Of a DNA stretch of 64,000 nucleotides, positions 56,301 through 64,000 are shown piece by piece. This DNA comes from Clostridium sp. C8-1-8 (GTDB lineage: Bacteria > Bacillota > Clostridia > Clostridiales > Clostridiaceae). The notes under the pieces were generated by a model. It saw only the letters and a list, made by a program, of their open reading frames with translations. It was not told the DNA's origin and did no database searches. The stretch lies in the NCBI RefSeq assembly GCF_009928445.1, contig NZ_JAABNO010000007.1, positions 1-64,000 of the forward strand, in the 5' to 3' direction. Position 1 is the stretch's first letter, and every line of letters starts with the position of its first letter. Position numbers and translations under genes: made by a program.

Positions 56301-57892
56301 AAACTTTAAGAGTTTATGTAGATGTTGATGGCTTTAATATACGTTCCTTTAACCTGAAGTATATATTGGACAGCACAGCGCCTAGTATATATGGAAGTGA
56401 CGCTGTTATTCAAAAGGGAGAAAAACCAGACTTGATGAAGGCTATTGGCTTAAGTGCAATAGATGATATGGATGGAGATATAACTAGTAAGGTGGTATTA
56501 GATGATAGTAAGCTTGATATTAATACTATAGGAACTTATGAAGTTACTGCCACAGTATCAGACACTTCTGGTAATAAATCATCAAAGGTATTTAAAATAA
56601 CTGTAAAAGAAGACGCTACTGCACCTGTCATAGAGGGTCATAATGCAGTGCTTCCAGTAGGAGCAAGCTTTGATCCAATAAAGGATTTAGGTCTAAAGAT
56701 AACTGATAATAAGGATGGAGATATAACTAATAAAGCAGTAATTACTCAGGTTGTAGATACATCAAAGGATGGAGTATTTAGAGTAAAAGTATCAGTTGCT
56801 GATACTTCAGGAAATAGTTCCGTAAGCTATTTTATAGTAAGAGTATTGAGCATGGGGGCAATTGATACAAGTGATATAAATATAAATGTAGGAGATAAGT
56901 TTAATCCTCTAGATGGAGTTAAAGCTGTAGACATTAATGGAGAAGATTTGACCTCAAAGATTGAAGTTGTATTTAACAATTTAGATACTAGTAAAGCTGG
57001 AAGCTATAAGATTGTTTATAAGATAGTTGATAAAGAGGGCAATATAATAAATAAAGAGAGAATGGTAACTGTAAAAGAGGTACCGCATAATCCTGATAAT
57101 GGAGGATCTAATCAAGGAGGAAACGGAAACAACAATAATGGCGGAAACAACAACTCAGGAGGAAATGGAAATTCCAATAACAATTCAGGAAATGGGAACT
57201 CAAATAATGGTCAGGGCAGTACTATAATAACCGATGAAAATGGTAAGAAGCTTATTCAGGTTTCTAAGTTATCCTCAGGAAATAACTTGATTCAGATATC
57301 TGATAATTCTAGTGAGTTTACTGTTGAAGTAACTGATATAGAAGCCTTAAAGAGTGGTAATGGAAGTTTAGAGATAAGAAACTCAAAGGTGGACGCTTTG
57401 ATTCCATTTACAACTGTAAGTAAAGAGTTATTAAAACAAGGTTCGAGAATAGTCTTAAGCTTTAGTATTGTGGATGGAAGTGATATTACAAAAGATATTA
57501 GAGGTATAAAGAGACTTTACCAACTAAGATTATCTGTTGTCACTGGAGAAAATAAAGTTGATATATACAACTTTGCTGATGGAAAAGCTCAAATATCTTT
57601 AATACTCACTGACGATGAGCTTAAAGGCTTAGACAAGAATAAGCTTTCAGTATTCTACTACAATGAAAATACAAAACAATTTGAGGTTATGTATACAAAG
57701 CTTGATGGAAATAAAGTAACCTTTAATACAAATAAACTTTCAACATTTATAATAGCTGAAAAAGCTGAAAGTGGCAGTCAAGTTCTTCCTAAAACTGGCT
57801 CACCTATTGATAGCGAGGTATTGATAGTATTGGCGCTGCTAATGATAGTTTTAGGAGTAGGTGCTACCATTAAGCTAAGAAAAACAAAATAA
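50393..57892 (+). CDS. Cell-wall-anchored GH3-CBM6-GH30 multidomain beta-glucanase
   Basis: A 2499-residue surface enzyme. A signal peptide (cleavage near 30) is followed by GH3 (~36-620, nucleophile D312 in GIVVSDYEGI), a CBM6 (~636-760), and GH30 (~782-1257, acid/base E1017 in TLQNEPG and probable nucleophile E1116 in NLTERS). Then come two CBM6-like modules (~1266-1518), two X2-like domains (~1520-1725), two more CBM6-like modules (~1732-1992), three Ig-like DUF5011/HYR domains (~1993-2231), an Asn/Gly linker and a globular domain. A sortase signal ends it: LPKTG (2465-2469), membrane helix and RKTK. GH3 beta-glucosidase plus GH30 (beta-1,6-glucanase or glucosylceramidase-like) suggests attack on fungal-type beta-1,6/1,3-glucan. 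The RBS is GGGGGAG. Confidence 0.88.
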   Translation: MLKKWLSRFLTVTFVTTMVLGNGTAAIVKAEDTPKYLDSRLSVDERVQDLITRMTLDEKVGQMVQAERKTATTEDVKNYFLGSILSGGGSLPTPNTAKSWADMVDGFQKAASETRLRIPILYGVDAVHGHNNVFGATIFPHNIGLGASGDADIIKKIGQATAEEMRATGVTWTFAPTLGIAHNERWGRTYETFGESSELASKLGAAYVKGLQGDEPSRTLKKNNTVIATAKHYIGEGLTTDGVNQGNAVISNLSETLKDELLPPYIAAVNAGARSVMISYNSINGEKCHGNVDLITNVLKGQLGFKGIVVSDYEGIAQLPGTEREQIKKAINAGIDMAMVPNSWRSFITNLKDLVEKKEVTDDRINDAVTRILKVKFEQGLFEDPYAQRDLLNTVGSQAHRDIGRQAVRESLVLLKNDNDIVGKLKDKKNILVAGKSADDIGIQCGGWTITWQGASGNTTNGTTILQGIKNTVGKDVKVTYNSRGRAASDNDVAVVVIGEKPYAETDGDRSPDALALDSDDITTLKNIKATNPKLPIVVVLVSGRPLTIADQIGNMDGLVEAWLPGTEGQGVADVLFGNYDFTGKLNITWPWYASDIPNKKEDGKALFNFGYGLKKGQMSSLPAKPNQPDNSIAIPGKVEAEAYTSMYGVQTENVSDAGGGKDVGYIDGGDWMDYGVNVKEDGKYKVEFRVASPGGSASGAQLFLGSKNLTKVDVPDTGGWQNWATVEGVANIKAGKQTLRFKAGNGNFNMNWINFTRIGDYEDNGGDNGGGQTPVPNPSGPIIKAGAVDVYMSSSEQSGSMSWYDAPKDLSNTLSVKDKLDITSEDDTKVTNIKIDPDKEYQKFLGMGTSLEESTINNISKMSPEKRTEFLKKLVDPVDGAGMSLMRLTIGTADFTGRDFYTYYDNVPGTGGPDWYNTTGKGFSIQKDIDYNIVATIKEALKINPNLKLFSSPWTPPGWMKEQTDSSKSYENNDKLIKGGKLSDGHISDAAMYYTRYLEEYAKQGIPIYAMTLQNEPGLQIDYPSCYITPEQEQKLAIAIKADIAKSDVLKGKDIKIWAFDHNFDSGVSFATQALNNDASKSAIDGIAFHDYGGEPTAMTQVHNLFPDHSVNLTERSVWGTTGADRIIQYYRNYAESYNSWVTMLDSNISPEQWTGTPDPTMFVLDANDNNNYWATPEYYITGQFSKFIRPGAVRVDSNYGSSDTVTNVVFKNTDGTLVAVVVNQTDQTQSFKLTTSGAQVFASIPSKNVATYVWKPIAADKINAVPGTFSSTNYTDASSNIKVEGDHTAYIHDNNYLDYYVKVDEAGLYNMTFETATPWGNYDDNAKKNRQIHVLLGDKELTNVLVPQTAWDNQTWSNYFTVKNTINFKNKGLQKIRFNIDAGEFNIRNIKFEKAVPIYNLPGRVEGVNYINSKGVVVENGKVGYVDKDDFMEYKVNVAEDGQYSLKLNLASKNDKPDFDIYSDDKLIKNVELEGTGDWDSWKVEDTNINLTKGEHTLKLYAKVGFNLDWFSVGSAINASSDIINEGKEDKAVVNVKLYDGKFVANLTKADWKLSVLPSGVDYEVTRVDDTTAMIVLHGNSSLDFDYNKLINIDMCAKEIEGLSDKTYSISSSFVITANNDKEVLLSDKSIPINTPYIDVTLRGGTFVKEKIKDISLSGALIDGKYAQLDSVEYLDATHIRVHLKWLATYYEDLSMDINVPVTAYGDSTNDSGLATEITCGKSNLKPVPYKVGDKAVTLTEDKAYRTKGSLNSEVQAGNRVDYYLDVAEAGDYTITYTANNNASITNAIKISTGNDLNVSGNIATLSLAKFWGNTLDVKDTVRLEAGLQTLRLEAVNGGFSLNSISIAKKQGPQDIKADSNGDITVIKADSVFGGSRDKGYAIETKDGVKNIGDTSVGSYMDYSVNVKKSGIYQISYNYADSVSSVPIAVLQDGMGKELGRVKLPSTGDWNKWADSDSIAVYLKEGVQTLRVYVDVDGFNIRSFNLKYILDSTAPSIYGSDAVIQKGEKPDLMKAIGLSAIDDMDGDITSKVVLDDSKLDINTIGTYEVTATVSDTSGNKSSKVFKITVKEDATAPVIEGHNAVLPVGASFDPIKDLGLKITDNKDGDITNKAVITQVVDTSKDGVFRVKVSVADTSGNSSVSYFIVRVLSMGAIDTSDININVGDKFNPLDGVKAVDINGEDLTSKIEVVFNNLDTSKAGSYKIVYKIVDKEGNIINKERMVTVKEVPHNPDNGGSNQGGNGNNNNGGNNNSGGNGNSNNNSGNGNSNNGQGSTIITDENGKKLIQVSKLSSGNNLIQISDNSSEFTVEVTDIEALKSGNGSLEIRNSKVDALIPFTTVSKELLKQGSRIVLSFSIVDGSDITKDIRGIKRLYQLRLSVVTGENKVDIYNFADGKAQISLILTDDELKGLDKNKLSVFYYNENTKQFEVMYTKLDGNKVTFNTNKLSTFIIAEKAESGSQVLPKTGSPIDSEVLIVLALLMIVLGVGATIKLRKTK

Positions 57893-57903
57893 AGCTAACA
57901 TTT

Positions 57904-57944
57904 AAAACAAGTCATAGTTTGAAATACTATGGCTTGTTTTTTCA
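57904..57944 (+). terminator. Terminator after the giant glucanase gene
   Basis: AAAACAAGTCATAGT pairs with ACTATGGCTTGTTTT (one G-T pair) and is followed by TTCATTTTT. Confidence 0.9.
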
Positions 57945-58247
57945 TTTTTATTCACTATGGAAGTAATATGCAGGTATTCTTTATAAAAATTTAATTTGCT
58001 GATGTTCGATAATATCGGCTTCTAGAGAATATCGGGAATGTGTAATTAATAGTTGCAGTTGGATACATATAATAAAAAATTCCGAACAATTATTATATTA
58101 AAGTTATAAATCATCTATGAACTTTTAAAATATTCGGACGATAATTTAATTAATAATTTGTATTATTAAAAATTATTAGGAATATTTTTGAAAGAATTGT
58201 GTGAATATTCTAATAATAACAACGATGTTTAAGTTTGGAGGGATTGT
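57945..58247. other. Intergenic region before the second chemoreceptor
   Basis: About 300 AT-rich bases holding the receptor promoter. ATATCGG/ATATCGGG-type short repeats occur near 58012-58033 and TTCCGAA/ATTCGGA near 58080-58137, but no clear operator or gene. Confidence 0.35.
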
Positions 58248-59948
58248 ATGAAAAAGGGAAGGAAAGATTTCAAGATAGTTCATGGGATTGTAGCTTTGTG
58301 GTTAATTGCGGTAATTTCTTTATTGTCAGTAGTATCTGTAGCCATAACAAATATGTACAAAATAAATGGCGATCTCACTAGTCTCAATGAGAAGGAACTT
58401 CAAAATATTAAAATTCTTGGAGATATCAATGGTTCTTTTAATGGAATGAGAAATGTACTTACTAAAATAATCGATAGACCCTATGATGAGGCAATGATAA
58501 CAACTGTTAAGGATACTGATAGCAAGATAAGAACGCGTATTAGTGAGCTTAACACTAAAGATAATTCTGATGAAAAGAATAAACTTATAAGTGATATGAA
58601 AGATTATTATGATAAGTATATGGAAAAGTTTCCGCCACTAGCTGAAAAAAGAAAAGTTGGACAGGCAATGACTAAGGAGTACATGGACGACTATACTAAG
58701 GTTGGTACAGGAGTGAGCACAAGTATAGAAAAGCTTGTTGCTAGTGAAAAGCAGTCCGCAGACCTTATAAATAAGCAAAGTCAAGATGATTTTGTATCAA
58801 CAAGAACCAAATTTATATTAATTACCACTGGTATTTTTATTTTGGTTACAGCTATATCTATGTTTATATTGTGGTACATAAGAAACTCTATAAAAGAATT
58901 TACAGCTCAGTTAAAGGTGGTAGCTTCTGGGGATTTGACTTTAGATATAGAAACAAACGAGAATAATGAGTTTGGAATAATGAAAAGAGAATTGGCTTCA
59001 ACGGTAGATGCAATAGCTATTATATTGGGTGAAGTTAAGCAAGATGCTGGTAAGATGAATGAACAGGCATTATCTCTATCTGCCATTTCAGAAGAGATGA
59101 CATCTTCATCTCAAGAAGTTAGCACTGCTATACAAGAAGTTGCAATAGGTTCTACATCTCAAGCTCAGGAGTTAATGACCATAGCCGGTGTTGTTAATGA
59201 GTTCGGAGAAGCCATAGAAAACATTTCAGGCATTGTAAGTAATGTTAATAAATCAACGGAAACCATAAGTTCCATGGCAAACCTTAGTAATGAACAAATG
59301 CAAAGCTTGGTGCTTTCGGTTAAGACAGTAAGTGCATCTTTTGAGAAGGTTACCGATAAGATTGATAAGCTTGGATCAAACATAAAAGAAATAAATGGCA
59401 TAACCACACTTATAAATAGTATTGCAGATCAAACTAATCTTTTAGCCTTAAACGCAGCTATAGAGGCAGCAAGAGCTGGAGAGGCAGGAAAAGGTTTTGC
59501 TGTAGTAGCAGATGAAATCAGAAAACTGGCAGAGCAAAGCAAAAATTCATCTACAGAAATAAATAGTAGACTTGATATGATATCAAAGGAAACTAGTGAG
59601 GTGGTAGATACCACAAATGTGGTTAATGATGAATTTACAGGTCAAATAAATACTATAGAAGAGTCTATAGCTTCCTTTAAAAATATAATAGAGCTAGTAG
59701 AAGAAGTGATTCCATTGATGAAAGAAGTAAGTGGAGCTATGAATAGTATCGATTCTGATAAGAATGATATAATTGCGAGAATTGGTAATGCTTCTGCAGT
59801 AGCGGAGGAAAATTCAGCTTCATCGGAAGAAATAACAGCATCTTCAGAGCAAATGAGCAGTTCCTCAGAAGAAGTAGCAGAATCAGCTCAAACACTCTCT
59901 GAAATGTCAAGCAGTATGGTTTCAGTGGTAAATAGGTTTAAAGTATAA
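58248..59948 (+). CDS. Methyl-accepting chemotaxis protein with four-helix-bundle sensor
   Basis: A 566-residue receptor: TM1 (~13-33), a ~150-residue helical ligand domain of the 4HB_MCP type (~35-185), TM2 (~188-210), HAMP (~212-265) and signalling domain. The hairpin tip reads [34 protein letters not shown] near residues 396-429, in adjoining parts. The ligand is unknown. It is flanked by carbohydrate genes, so a sugar or glucan-related signal is possible. RBS TTGGAGGG. Confidence 0.92.
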   Translation: MKKGRKDFKIVHGIVALWLIAVISLLSVVSVAITNMYKINGDLTSLNEKELQNIKILGDINGSFNGMRNVLTKIIDRPYDEAMITTVKDTDSKIRTRISELNTKDNSDEKNKLISDMKDYYDKYMEKFPPLAEKRKVGQAMTKEYMDDYTKVGTGVSTSIEKLVASEKQSADLINKQSQDDFVSTRTKFILITTGIFILVTAISMFILWYIRNSIKEFTAQLKVVASGDLTLDIETNENNEFGIMKRELASTVDAIAIILGEVKQDAGKMNEQALSLSAISEEMTSSSQEVSTAIQEVAIGSTSQAQELMTIAGVVNEFGEAIENISGIVSNVNKSTETISSMANLSNEQMQSLVLSVKTVSASFEKVTDKIDKLGSNIKEINGITTLINSIADQTNLLALNAAIEAARAGEAGKGFAVVADEIRKLAEQSKNSSTEINSRLDMISKETSEVVDTTNVVNDEFTGQINTIEESIASFKNIIELVEEVIPLMKEVSGAMNSIDSDKNDIIARIGNASAVAEENSASSEEITASSEQMSSSSEEVAESAQTLSEMSSSMVSVVNRFKV

Positions 59949-59983
59949 AATAAAAGGCAGCTTAACAGCTGCTTTTTATTTTA
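59947..59983. terminator. Bidirectional terminator
   Basis: AAAATAAAAGGCAGC and GCTGCTTTTTATTTT flank TTAACA, between convergent genes. Confidence 0.88.
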
Positions 59984-60003
59984 TAGAAAATTATCAACTA
60001 AGT

Positions 60004-60765
60004 CTAAATTACGTCAATATTGAAGTCTGATAGGATGCTAGCAATTTCTTCTTTTGGATCAGTATCTGTAACTATGGAATCTATATCTCCTAGACCTGCA
60101 AATTTATAGTTTCCATCTATATGAAACTTTGAACTTTCCATTACTACAAAGCTTTTTTTACTTGATTCTAATATAGCTTTTTTTGTTATTCCGTCATCAA
60201 TATCAAAGGTTGTGATGCTTTCATCAAAGACATCAATTCCACAACTTCCTATAAAGGATTTATCAAATTTATATTTTGATATGGATTCAATAGTTGGAGC
60301 GCCTGTAAAGCCATCTAGGTTTCTGTTAAGGATTCCGCCAGTAGCAATAACTCTTATATTACTTGGCTTTGAAAGAACGTTTAGTATATCAAGCATATTT
60401 GTTACTACAGTTATCTGCTTATCACTGGAAGCCAGTAGCTTAGCAAGTAAAATGTTAGTGGTTGATATATCTAAGAAGATAGTTTCTCTATGATTAATTA
60501 GCTTAAAGGCTTTCTCTGCTATTATGTTCTTAGTAGATATATTGATATCTTTTCTTGTTACTACATCTTTAACTTCAGCGGTTCCTCTAACTTGGACAGC
60601 TCCTCCATAAGTTCTTTTTAAAAGCCCTTGGTTTTCTAAAGTCTTTAAGTCTTTCCTTATACAATCCTCTGTAACATTAAATTTTATACTTAGATCTTTA
60701 ACCTTAATCTTTCCTTCACTTTCCAATATATTAATAATTGAATCTAATCTTTCTTCTGCAAACAA
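60004..60765 (-). CDS. DeoR/GlpR-family sugar-phosphate-responsive repressor
   Basis: A 253-residue regulator starting at TTG 60765 (RBS GGAGGTAC). The N-terminal DeoR helix-turn-helix is clear (ERLDSIINILESEGKIKVKDLSIKFNVTEDCIRKDLKTLENQGLLKRTYGGA), followed by the sugar-isomerase-like effector domain (IFLDISTTNILLAKLL; VVTNMLDILN; FIGSCGIDVFD). Such proteins bind phosphosugars. It is divergent from the aldolase gene and the GH30/phosphorylase genes that follow, its likely targets. Confidence 0.92.
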   Translation of the reverse strand: MFAEERLDSIINILESEGKIKVKDLSIKFNVTEDCIRKDLKTLENQGLLKRTYGGAVQVRGTAEVKDVVTRKDINISTKNIIAEKAFKLINHRETIFLDISTTNILLAKLLASSDKQITVVTNMLDILNVLSKPSNIRVIATGGILNRNLDGFTGAPTIESISKYKFDKSFIGSCGIDVFDESITTFDIDDGITKKAILESSKKSFVVMESSKFHIDGNYKFAGLGDIDSIVTDTDPKEEIASILSDFNIDVI

Positions 60766-60781
60766 CTACTGTACCTCCAAT

Positions 60782-60843
60782 TCATATTAATTCTTAACAT
60801 AAGTTCATCTAAGCAGCGGATAATTAACTACTTAATTTCAATA
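60782..60843 (-). repeat. Dispersed 62-nt intergenic repeat, copy 3
   Basis: Read on the minus strand it shares TATTGAAATTAAG, TGCTTAGATGA and AAGAATTAATATGA with copy 2 at identical spacing. Its end directly precedes the GGAGGT of the DeoR gene, so it is part of that gene's leader. Confidence 0.8.
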
Positions 60844-61123
60844 CGGTTCTTTAATACCAATTATTTTTTATAGAATATCTATTTGCTATCTTTTTTAGTA
60901 TATATTAATTATGAAATAAAAATAAGAATCAATCAATAATAATATCCATCTAAAATATAAAAAAATTACACTTGAAATAATAAACAATAAGCGATAAAAT
61001 AATAGTAAATGATAATTAACAATAAGAAGTAATAAAATTTTATAAGTATATAAAGATAGAATTTGTAATTAATCTAAGTTTTAGCCAGCATTTTACACTA
61101 ATAAAAAGAATTAGGGGGAATCA

Positions 61124-61798
61124 ATGATGCAACTGATATTAGATACTGGTAATTTGGAGGAAATTAAAGAAATTTCTACAATTTTGGACATAGATGGTGT
61201 AACAACTAATCCTACAATTGTAGCTAAGGAAAAGAAGAATTTTGTAGATTTAATAAAACAAATAGGGGAGATAATCGGAGAGGAAACTCCTATACATGCA
61301 CAGGTTATAAGTACTAGTTATGAGGAAATATTAGAAGAGGCATCCTTTATAAGTGGACTTCGTGAGAATATCTATGTAAAAATACCTGTAACTCATGATG
61401 GCTTAAGAGCTATAAAGGAATTGAAAAAGAAGGGGATAAAGATAACTGCTACAGCTATATTCACTGCCCATCAAGGTTTTTTAGCGGCTAAGGCTGGTGC
61501 TGACTATGTGGCTCCCTACGTAAATAGGCTTGACAACATATCTGCAGATGGAGTAGGAACTGTTAAGGATCTTATTCAGATAATAGACAGATATGGGTTT
61601 TCAACTAAGGTGCTTGCTGCAAGCTTTAAGAATACTCAACAGGTCATAGAATTAATGAAGGCTGGTGTTCACAGTGTAACTGTACCTTATGACATAGCCA
61701 AAGCTATGATGGATCATCCATTGACTGATTGGAGTGTAGAAAAGTTTATACAAGACTGGGAAACTATTTATGGAGTGGGTGTTAAAACTAAAGGTTAA
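61124..61798 (+). CDS. Fructose-6-phosphate aldolase / transaldolase-like protein
   Basis: A 224-residue TIM-barrel enzyme of the small FSA/TalC group: LDTGNLEEIKEI, GVTTNPTIVA, the Schiff-base lysine K86 (YVKIPVT; position 85 if the second ATG, 61127, is used, as in E. coli FSA), AIFTAHQGFLAAKAGADYVAPYVNRLD and KVLAASFKN. Family members cleave fructose-6-phosphate or act as transaldolases; sequence does not separate these. RBS AGGGGGAAT. It lies divergent from the DeoR repressor, a common pairing for sugar-phosphate genes. Confidence 0.9.
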   Translation: MMQLILDTGNLEEIKEISTILDIDGVTTNPTIVAKEKKNFVDLIKQIGEIIGEETPIHAQVISTSYEEILEEASFISGLRENIYVKIPVTHDGLRAIKELKKKGIKITATAIFTAHQGFLAAKAGADYVAPYVNRLDNISADGVGTVKDLIQIIDRYGFSTKVLAASFKNTQQVIELMKAGVHSVTVPYDIAKAMMDHPLTDWSVEKFIQDWETIYGVGVKTKG

Positions 61799-61947
61799 AA
61801 AGTAATTAATACTATATACTAATTCGTGAAACTAGCGTCCAATATATAAGAAAACATAAAAAATAATATAAATTTATAAAAAAATACGAATATTCTTTGA
61901 TTATGTGGTCAAAATATTAATGTTTGCAACGCATAAGTCCAATAATC

Positions 61948-62000
61948 AAAAAAGGTACCTAAATCAAATTTGCTGGAAATTTGTTTTAGGTATCTTTTTT
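61948..62000 (+). terminator. Strong terminator after the aldolase gene
   Basis: AAAAAGGTACCTAAA pairs with TTTAGGTATCTTTTT and the stem continues inward with CAAATTT/AAATTTG around GCTGG. The remaining gap up to 62169 holds the promoter of the GH30 gene and nothing else recognised. Confidence 0.88.
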
Positions 62001-62169
62001 ACTTTCTAATAAAATAAAAATATTAATAGCTAAGCATAAACATCTAAAAAATCAACTCTATAACTAAAAAAACTGACCTTTACCATAGGCATTAGAAATA
62101 ATACCATATTAATGTAAAGCTATACATTAATATAGGCAAATTATATTAAAGAATTGTTGAGGTGTAGGG

Positions 62170-63519
62170 ATGGAGAAAATAAGAGTGATTCACACATCAA
62201 GAGATACTACTGACAGGCTAAAAGAAAAGAAGTCCATATTATTTAGTAAAGAAAAATCATCGAATAGTATTTTAAAGATAAATAAAGCTAGAAACTATCA
62301 AAAGATAGTTGGATTTGGAGGTGCTTTTACTGAAGCAGCAGCTTATACCTTTTATAGGATGGATAAAGAAAAACAAGAGGAGATAGTAAGGAGTTATTTT
62401 GATCCTGTATATGGATTAGGATATTCCTTAGGAAGGGTTCATATTCACAGCTGTGATTTCGCTTTAGGAAATTATACTTATGTTGAAGAAAATGATAAAG
62501 AACTTACAACCTTTGATATAAGTCGTGAGAGAAAGTGGGTGTTACCCTTTATAGATTTTGCAAGAAAAGCAAGAAAACAAGACTTATTACTTCTTGCATC
62601 ACCTTGGAGTCCTCCAGGCTGGATGAAATCAAACGGAGAGATGAATAATGGAGGTAAGCTGTTACCAGAATATTATCAAGTTTGGTCAAACTATTACGTT
62701 AAATATATACAAGCTATGAAGCAAGAAGGCTTTGATATATGGGCTATAACAGTACAAAATGAGCCTGCGGCAGTTCAGGTATGGGATTCTTGTATATATT
62801 CTGCTGAAGAAGAACGAGATTTTCTTAAAAATCACTTAGGACCAACCTTAGAAAATGCTGGACTAGCTAATATAAAGATATATATATGGGACCACAATAG
62901 AGATATTTTGTTTGAAAGGGCAGACACTGTTTTATCTGATGTAGAAGCAGCAAAATATGTTTATGGAGTAGGTAACCACTGGTACGTTTCAGAAGAGTTT
63001 GAAAGCCTTTCGAAGCTTCACCATAAGTATCCAGACAAGCACATACTATTTACAGAAGGTTGTCAAGAAGGCGGAGTTCACCTTGGCTCTTGGGATACTG
63101 GAGAAAGATATGCTAGAAATATGATAGGTGACTTTGCCAACTGGCAGGAAGGCTGGATTGATTGGAACTTAATTTTAGATGAAACTGGAGGCCCTAACCA
63201 TGTAGGTAATCTTTGTGATGCACCGATAATTGCTGATACAAAAACTCAGCAGCTACATTATAATAGCTCTTATTACTACATCGGTCATTTTAGTAAATAT
63301 ATAAAGCCAGGTGCAGTTAGGATAGAAAGCACTTTAGAAGGAAATTCGAATATTAAACAAGTGGCATTTTTGAATGAAGATAATTCTATAACTTTAGTAG
63401 CTATGAATGAAAGTGAGAACAGTGAGGTTTTCAATATAGAGCATGAAGGGCAATATGCTGAGTATGAGTTAAAACCACATTCCATTGCTACTTTTATAAT
63501 AGCAGATATAGAAGGGTAG
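62170..63519 (+). CDS. Cytosolic GH30 glycoside hydrolase
   Basis: A 449-residue enzyme without a signal peptide, so it acts on imported oligosaccharides. GFGGAFTEAAAYTF, SPWSPPGWMKSNGEM, acid/base E198 (TVQNEPAAVQVWDSC) and nucleophile E296 (FTEGCQEGG) mark it as GH30. The C-terminal beta-sandwich ends in the usual HSIATFII. It resembles the GH30 module of the anchored enzyme at 50393 but lacks all binding domains. It is followed seven bases later by a phosphorylase-like gene. Likely activity is on beta-1,6- or beta-1,3-linked glucosides; this is not decided by sequence. Confidence 0.88.
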   Translation: MEKIRVIHTSRDTTDRLKEKKSILFSKEKSSNSILKINKARNYQKIVGFGGAFTEAAAYTFYRMDKEKQEEIVRSYFDPVYGLGYSLGRVHIHSCDFALGNYTYVEENDKELTTFDISRERKWVLPFIDFARKARKQDLLLLASPWSPPGWMKSNGEMNNGGKLLPEYYQVWSNYYVKYIQAMKQEGFDIWAITVQNEPAAVQVWDSCIYSAEEERDFLKNHLGPTLENAGLANIKIYIWDHNRDILFERADTVLSDVEAAKYVYGVGNHWYVSEEFESLSKLHHKYPDKHILFTEGCQEGGVHLGSWDTGERYARNMIGDFANWQEGWIDWNLILDETGGPNHVGNLCDAPIIADTKTQQLHYNSSYYYIGHFSKYIKPGAVRIESTLEGNSNIKQVAFLNEDNSITLVAMNESENSEVFNIEHEGQYAEYELKPHSIATFIIADIEG

Positions 63520-63526
63520 TGAAAAC

Positions 63527-64000
63527 ATGGCAGTTAAATATAGTTTTAATGAAGATAAACAGTTTATAATAGAGGATTATGACAAAGCTAAAACCTTTGC
63601 TAGCTTTTTACCAGGAGTTGCAGGAATAGATGGAATACCTATGTGGGCTTATTATGTTAATCGTGGTCAAGGTCTTGGAAGCTTTGGAGTAAAGGATAAA
63701 AATAATACTATAATGGAGTTCTTCCCAGCACATTTGATGTATAAAAATGTTGAGCTACAAGGTTTTAGAACTTTTATAAAATACAATGGACAAGTTCATG
63801 AGATTTTCTCTTCCGCTTCAACAGATGTAATAAAAAGAAAAATGTATATAGAGAAGAATTTTCTTAAGGTAGAGGAAGTTAATGATAGCTTAAAGCTTAA
63901 AGTTACTGTGACTTATTTTACAGTACCTAAGGAAAGTTATGCTGGACTCATAAGAAAAGTTAAGATTGAGAATCTGGATAAACAAGAAAAAACTATAGAA
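63527..64000 (+). CDS. GH94-like glucan/cellobiose phosphorylase, N-terminal part
   Basis: The first 158 codons of a protein that runs off the right edge. MAVKYSFNEDKQFIIEDYDK, FASFLPGVAGIDGIPMWAYYVNRGQGLGSFGVKDK and IMEFFPAHLMYKN resemble the N-terminal beta-sandwich of GH94-like phosphorylases, including the beta-1,3-glucan phosphorylase groups GH149/GH161. Phosphorolysis would give glucose-1-phosphate and spare ATP. It is close behind the GH30 gene, so the two are likely an operon. Confidence 0.65.
   Translation, partial: MAVKYSFNEDKQFIIEDYDKAKTFASFLPGVAGIDGIPMWAYYVNRGQGLGSFGVKDKNNTIMEFFPAHLMYKNVELQGFRTFIKYNGQVHEIFSSASTDVIKRKMYIEKNFLKVEEVNDSLKLKVTVTYFTVPKESYAGLIRKVKIENLDKQEKTIE

Overview
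The window looks like chromosome of a low-GC, anaerobic Firmicute, most likely a saprophytic Clostridium. The signs are AT-rich DNA, strong purine-rich ribosome binding sites, several TTG/GTG starts, an [FeFe]-hydrogenase maturase (HydE), methyl-accepting chemotaxis proteins, a secreted pectate lyase and an LPXTG-anchored glucanase. No rRNA, tRNA or CRISPR array was seen. Species cannot be assigned from the sequence alone.

Layout. 1-5.3 kb: a LytS/NarL-type two-component system followed by an ABC-2 exporter (ATPase plus two permeases), a layout like antibiotic-sensing/linearmycin-resistance loci. 5.4-11.6 kb: a chemotaxis receptor, a family-9-type pectate lyase, hydE and a pirin. 11.69-35.11 kb: a mannose-1-phosphate guanylyltransferase gene (manC) cut in two by a ~22.36-kb integrative element. 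35.5-38.6 kb: a MacB/FtsX-type ABC transporter. 38.6-39.6 kb: an Old Yellow Enzyme homologue. 39.9-45.2 kb: a zinc locus (znuA-znuC-znuB, a CobW GTPase fused to a UPF0718 permease, and a UPF0703 partner) with a candidate Zur-type operator. 45.3-57.9 kb: a YesN/YesM two-component system, an orphan sugar-binding lipoprotein and a 2499-residue cell-wall-anchored GH3-CBM-GH30 enzyme. 58.2-64 kb: a second chemotaxis receptor, a DeoR-type repressor, a fructose-6-phosphate aldolase/transaldolase-like enzyme, a cytosolic GH30 enzyme and the start of a probable GH94-like phosphorylase.

The integrative element is the accessory region. It ends in a short direct repeat (GAGACCGCT, within a 15-bp near-repeat) at 11938-11946 and 34295-34303. 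The repeat lies inside the codons for the conserved EPxxKxTA motif of ManC, and joining the two gene halves across it restores one ~355-residue reading frame. The right end carries two large serine recombinases, each preceded by a small ORF, and a filamentous-phage-type (gene II/CRI) replication protein. The cargo is largely defence-like: a DEDDh exonuclease with a partner, a SIR2-like probable NADase, a row of small immunity-like proteins, a CoiA-like nuclease, and a tightly packed three-gene McrBC-like operon (coiled-coil protein, AAA+ motor with unknown N-terminal domain, DUF2357/PD-(D/E)XK nuclease). Several small cargo genes are broken by in-frame stops or a frameshift, while the large defence genes are intact.

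The carbohydrate genes suggest use of fungal or plant beta-glucans: the anchored GH3-GH30 enzyme would cut the polymer outside, the SBP-YesM-YesN set would sense products, and the cytosolic GH30 plus phosphorylase would finish the work. This pathway is inferred from family and context. A 62-nt intergenic repeat recurs upstream of the giant glucanase, the DeoR gene and (in shorter form) the pirin gene.
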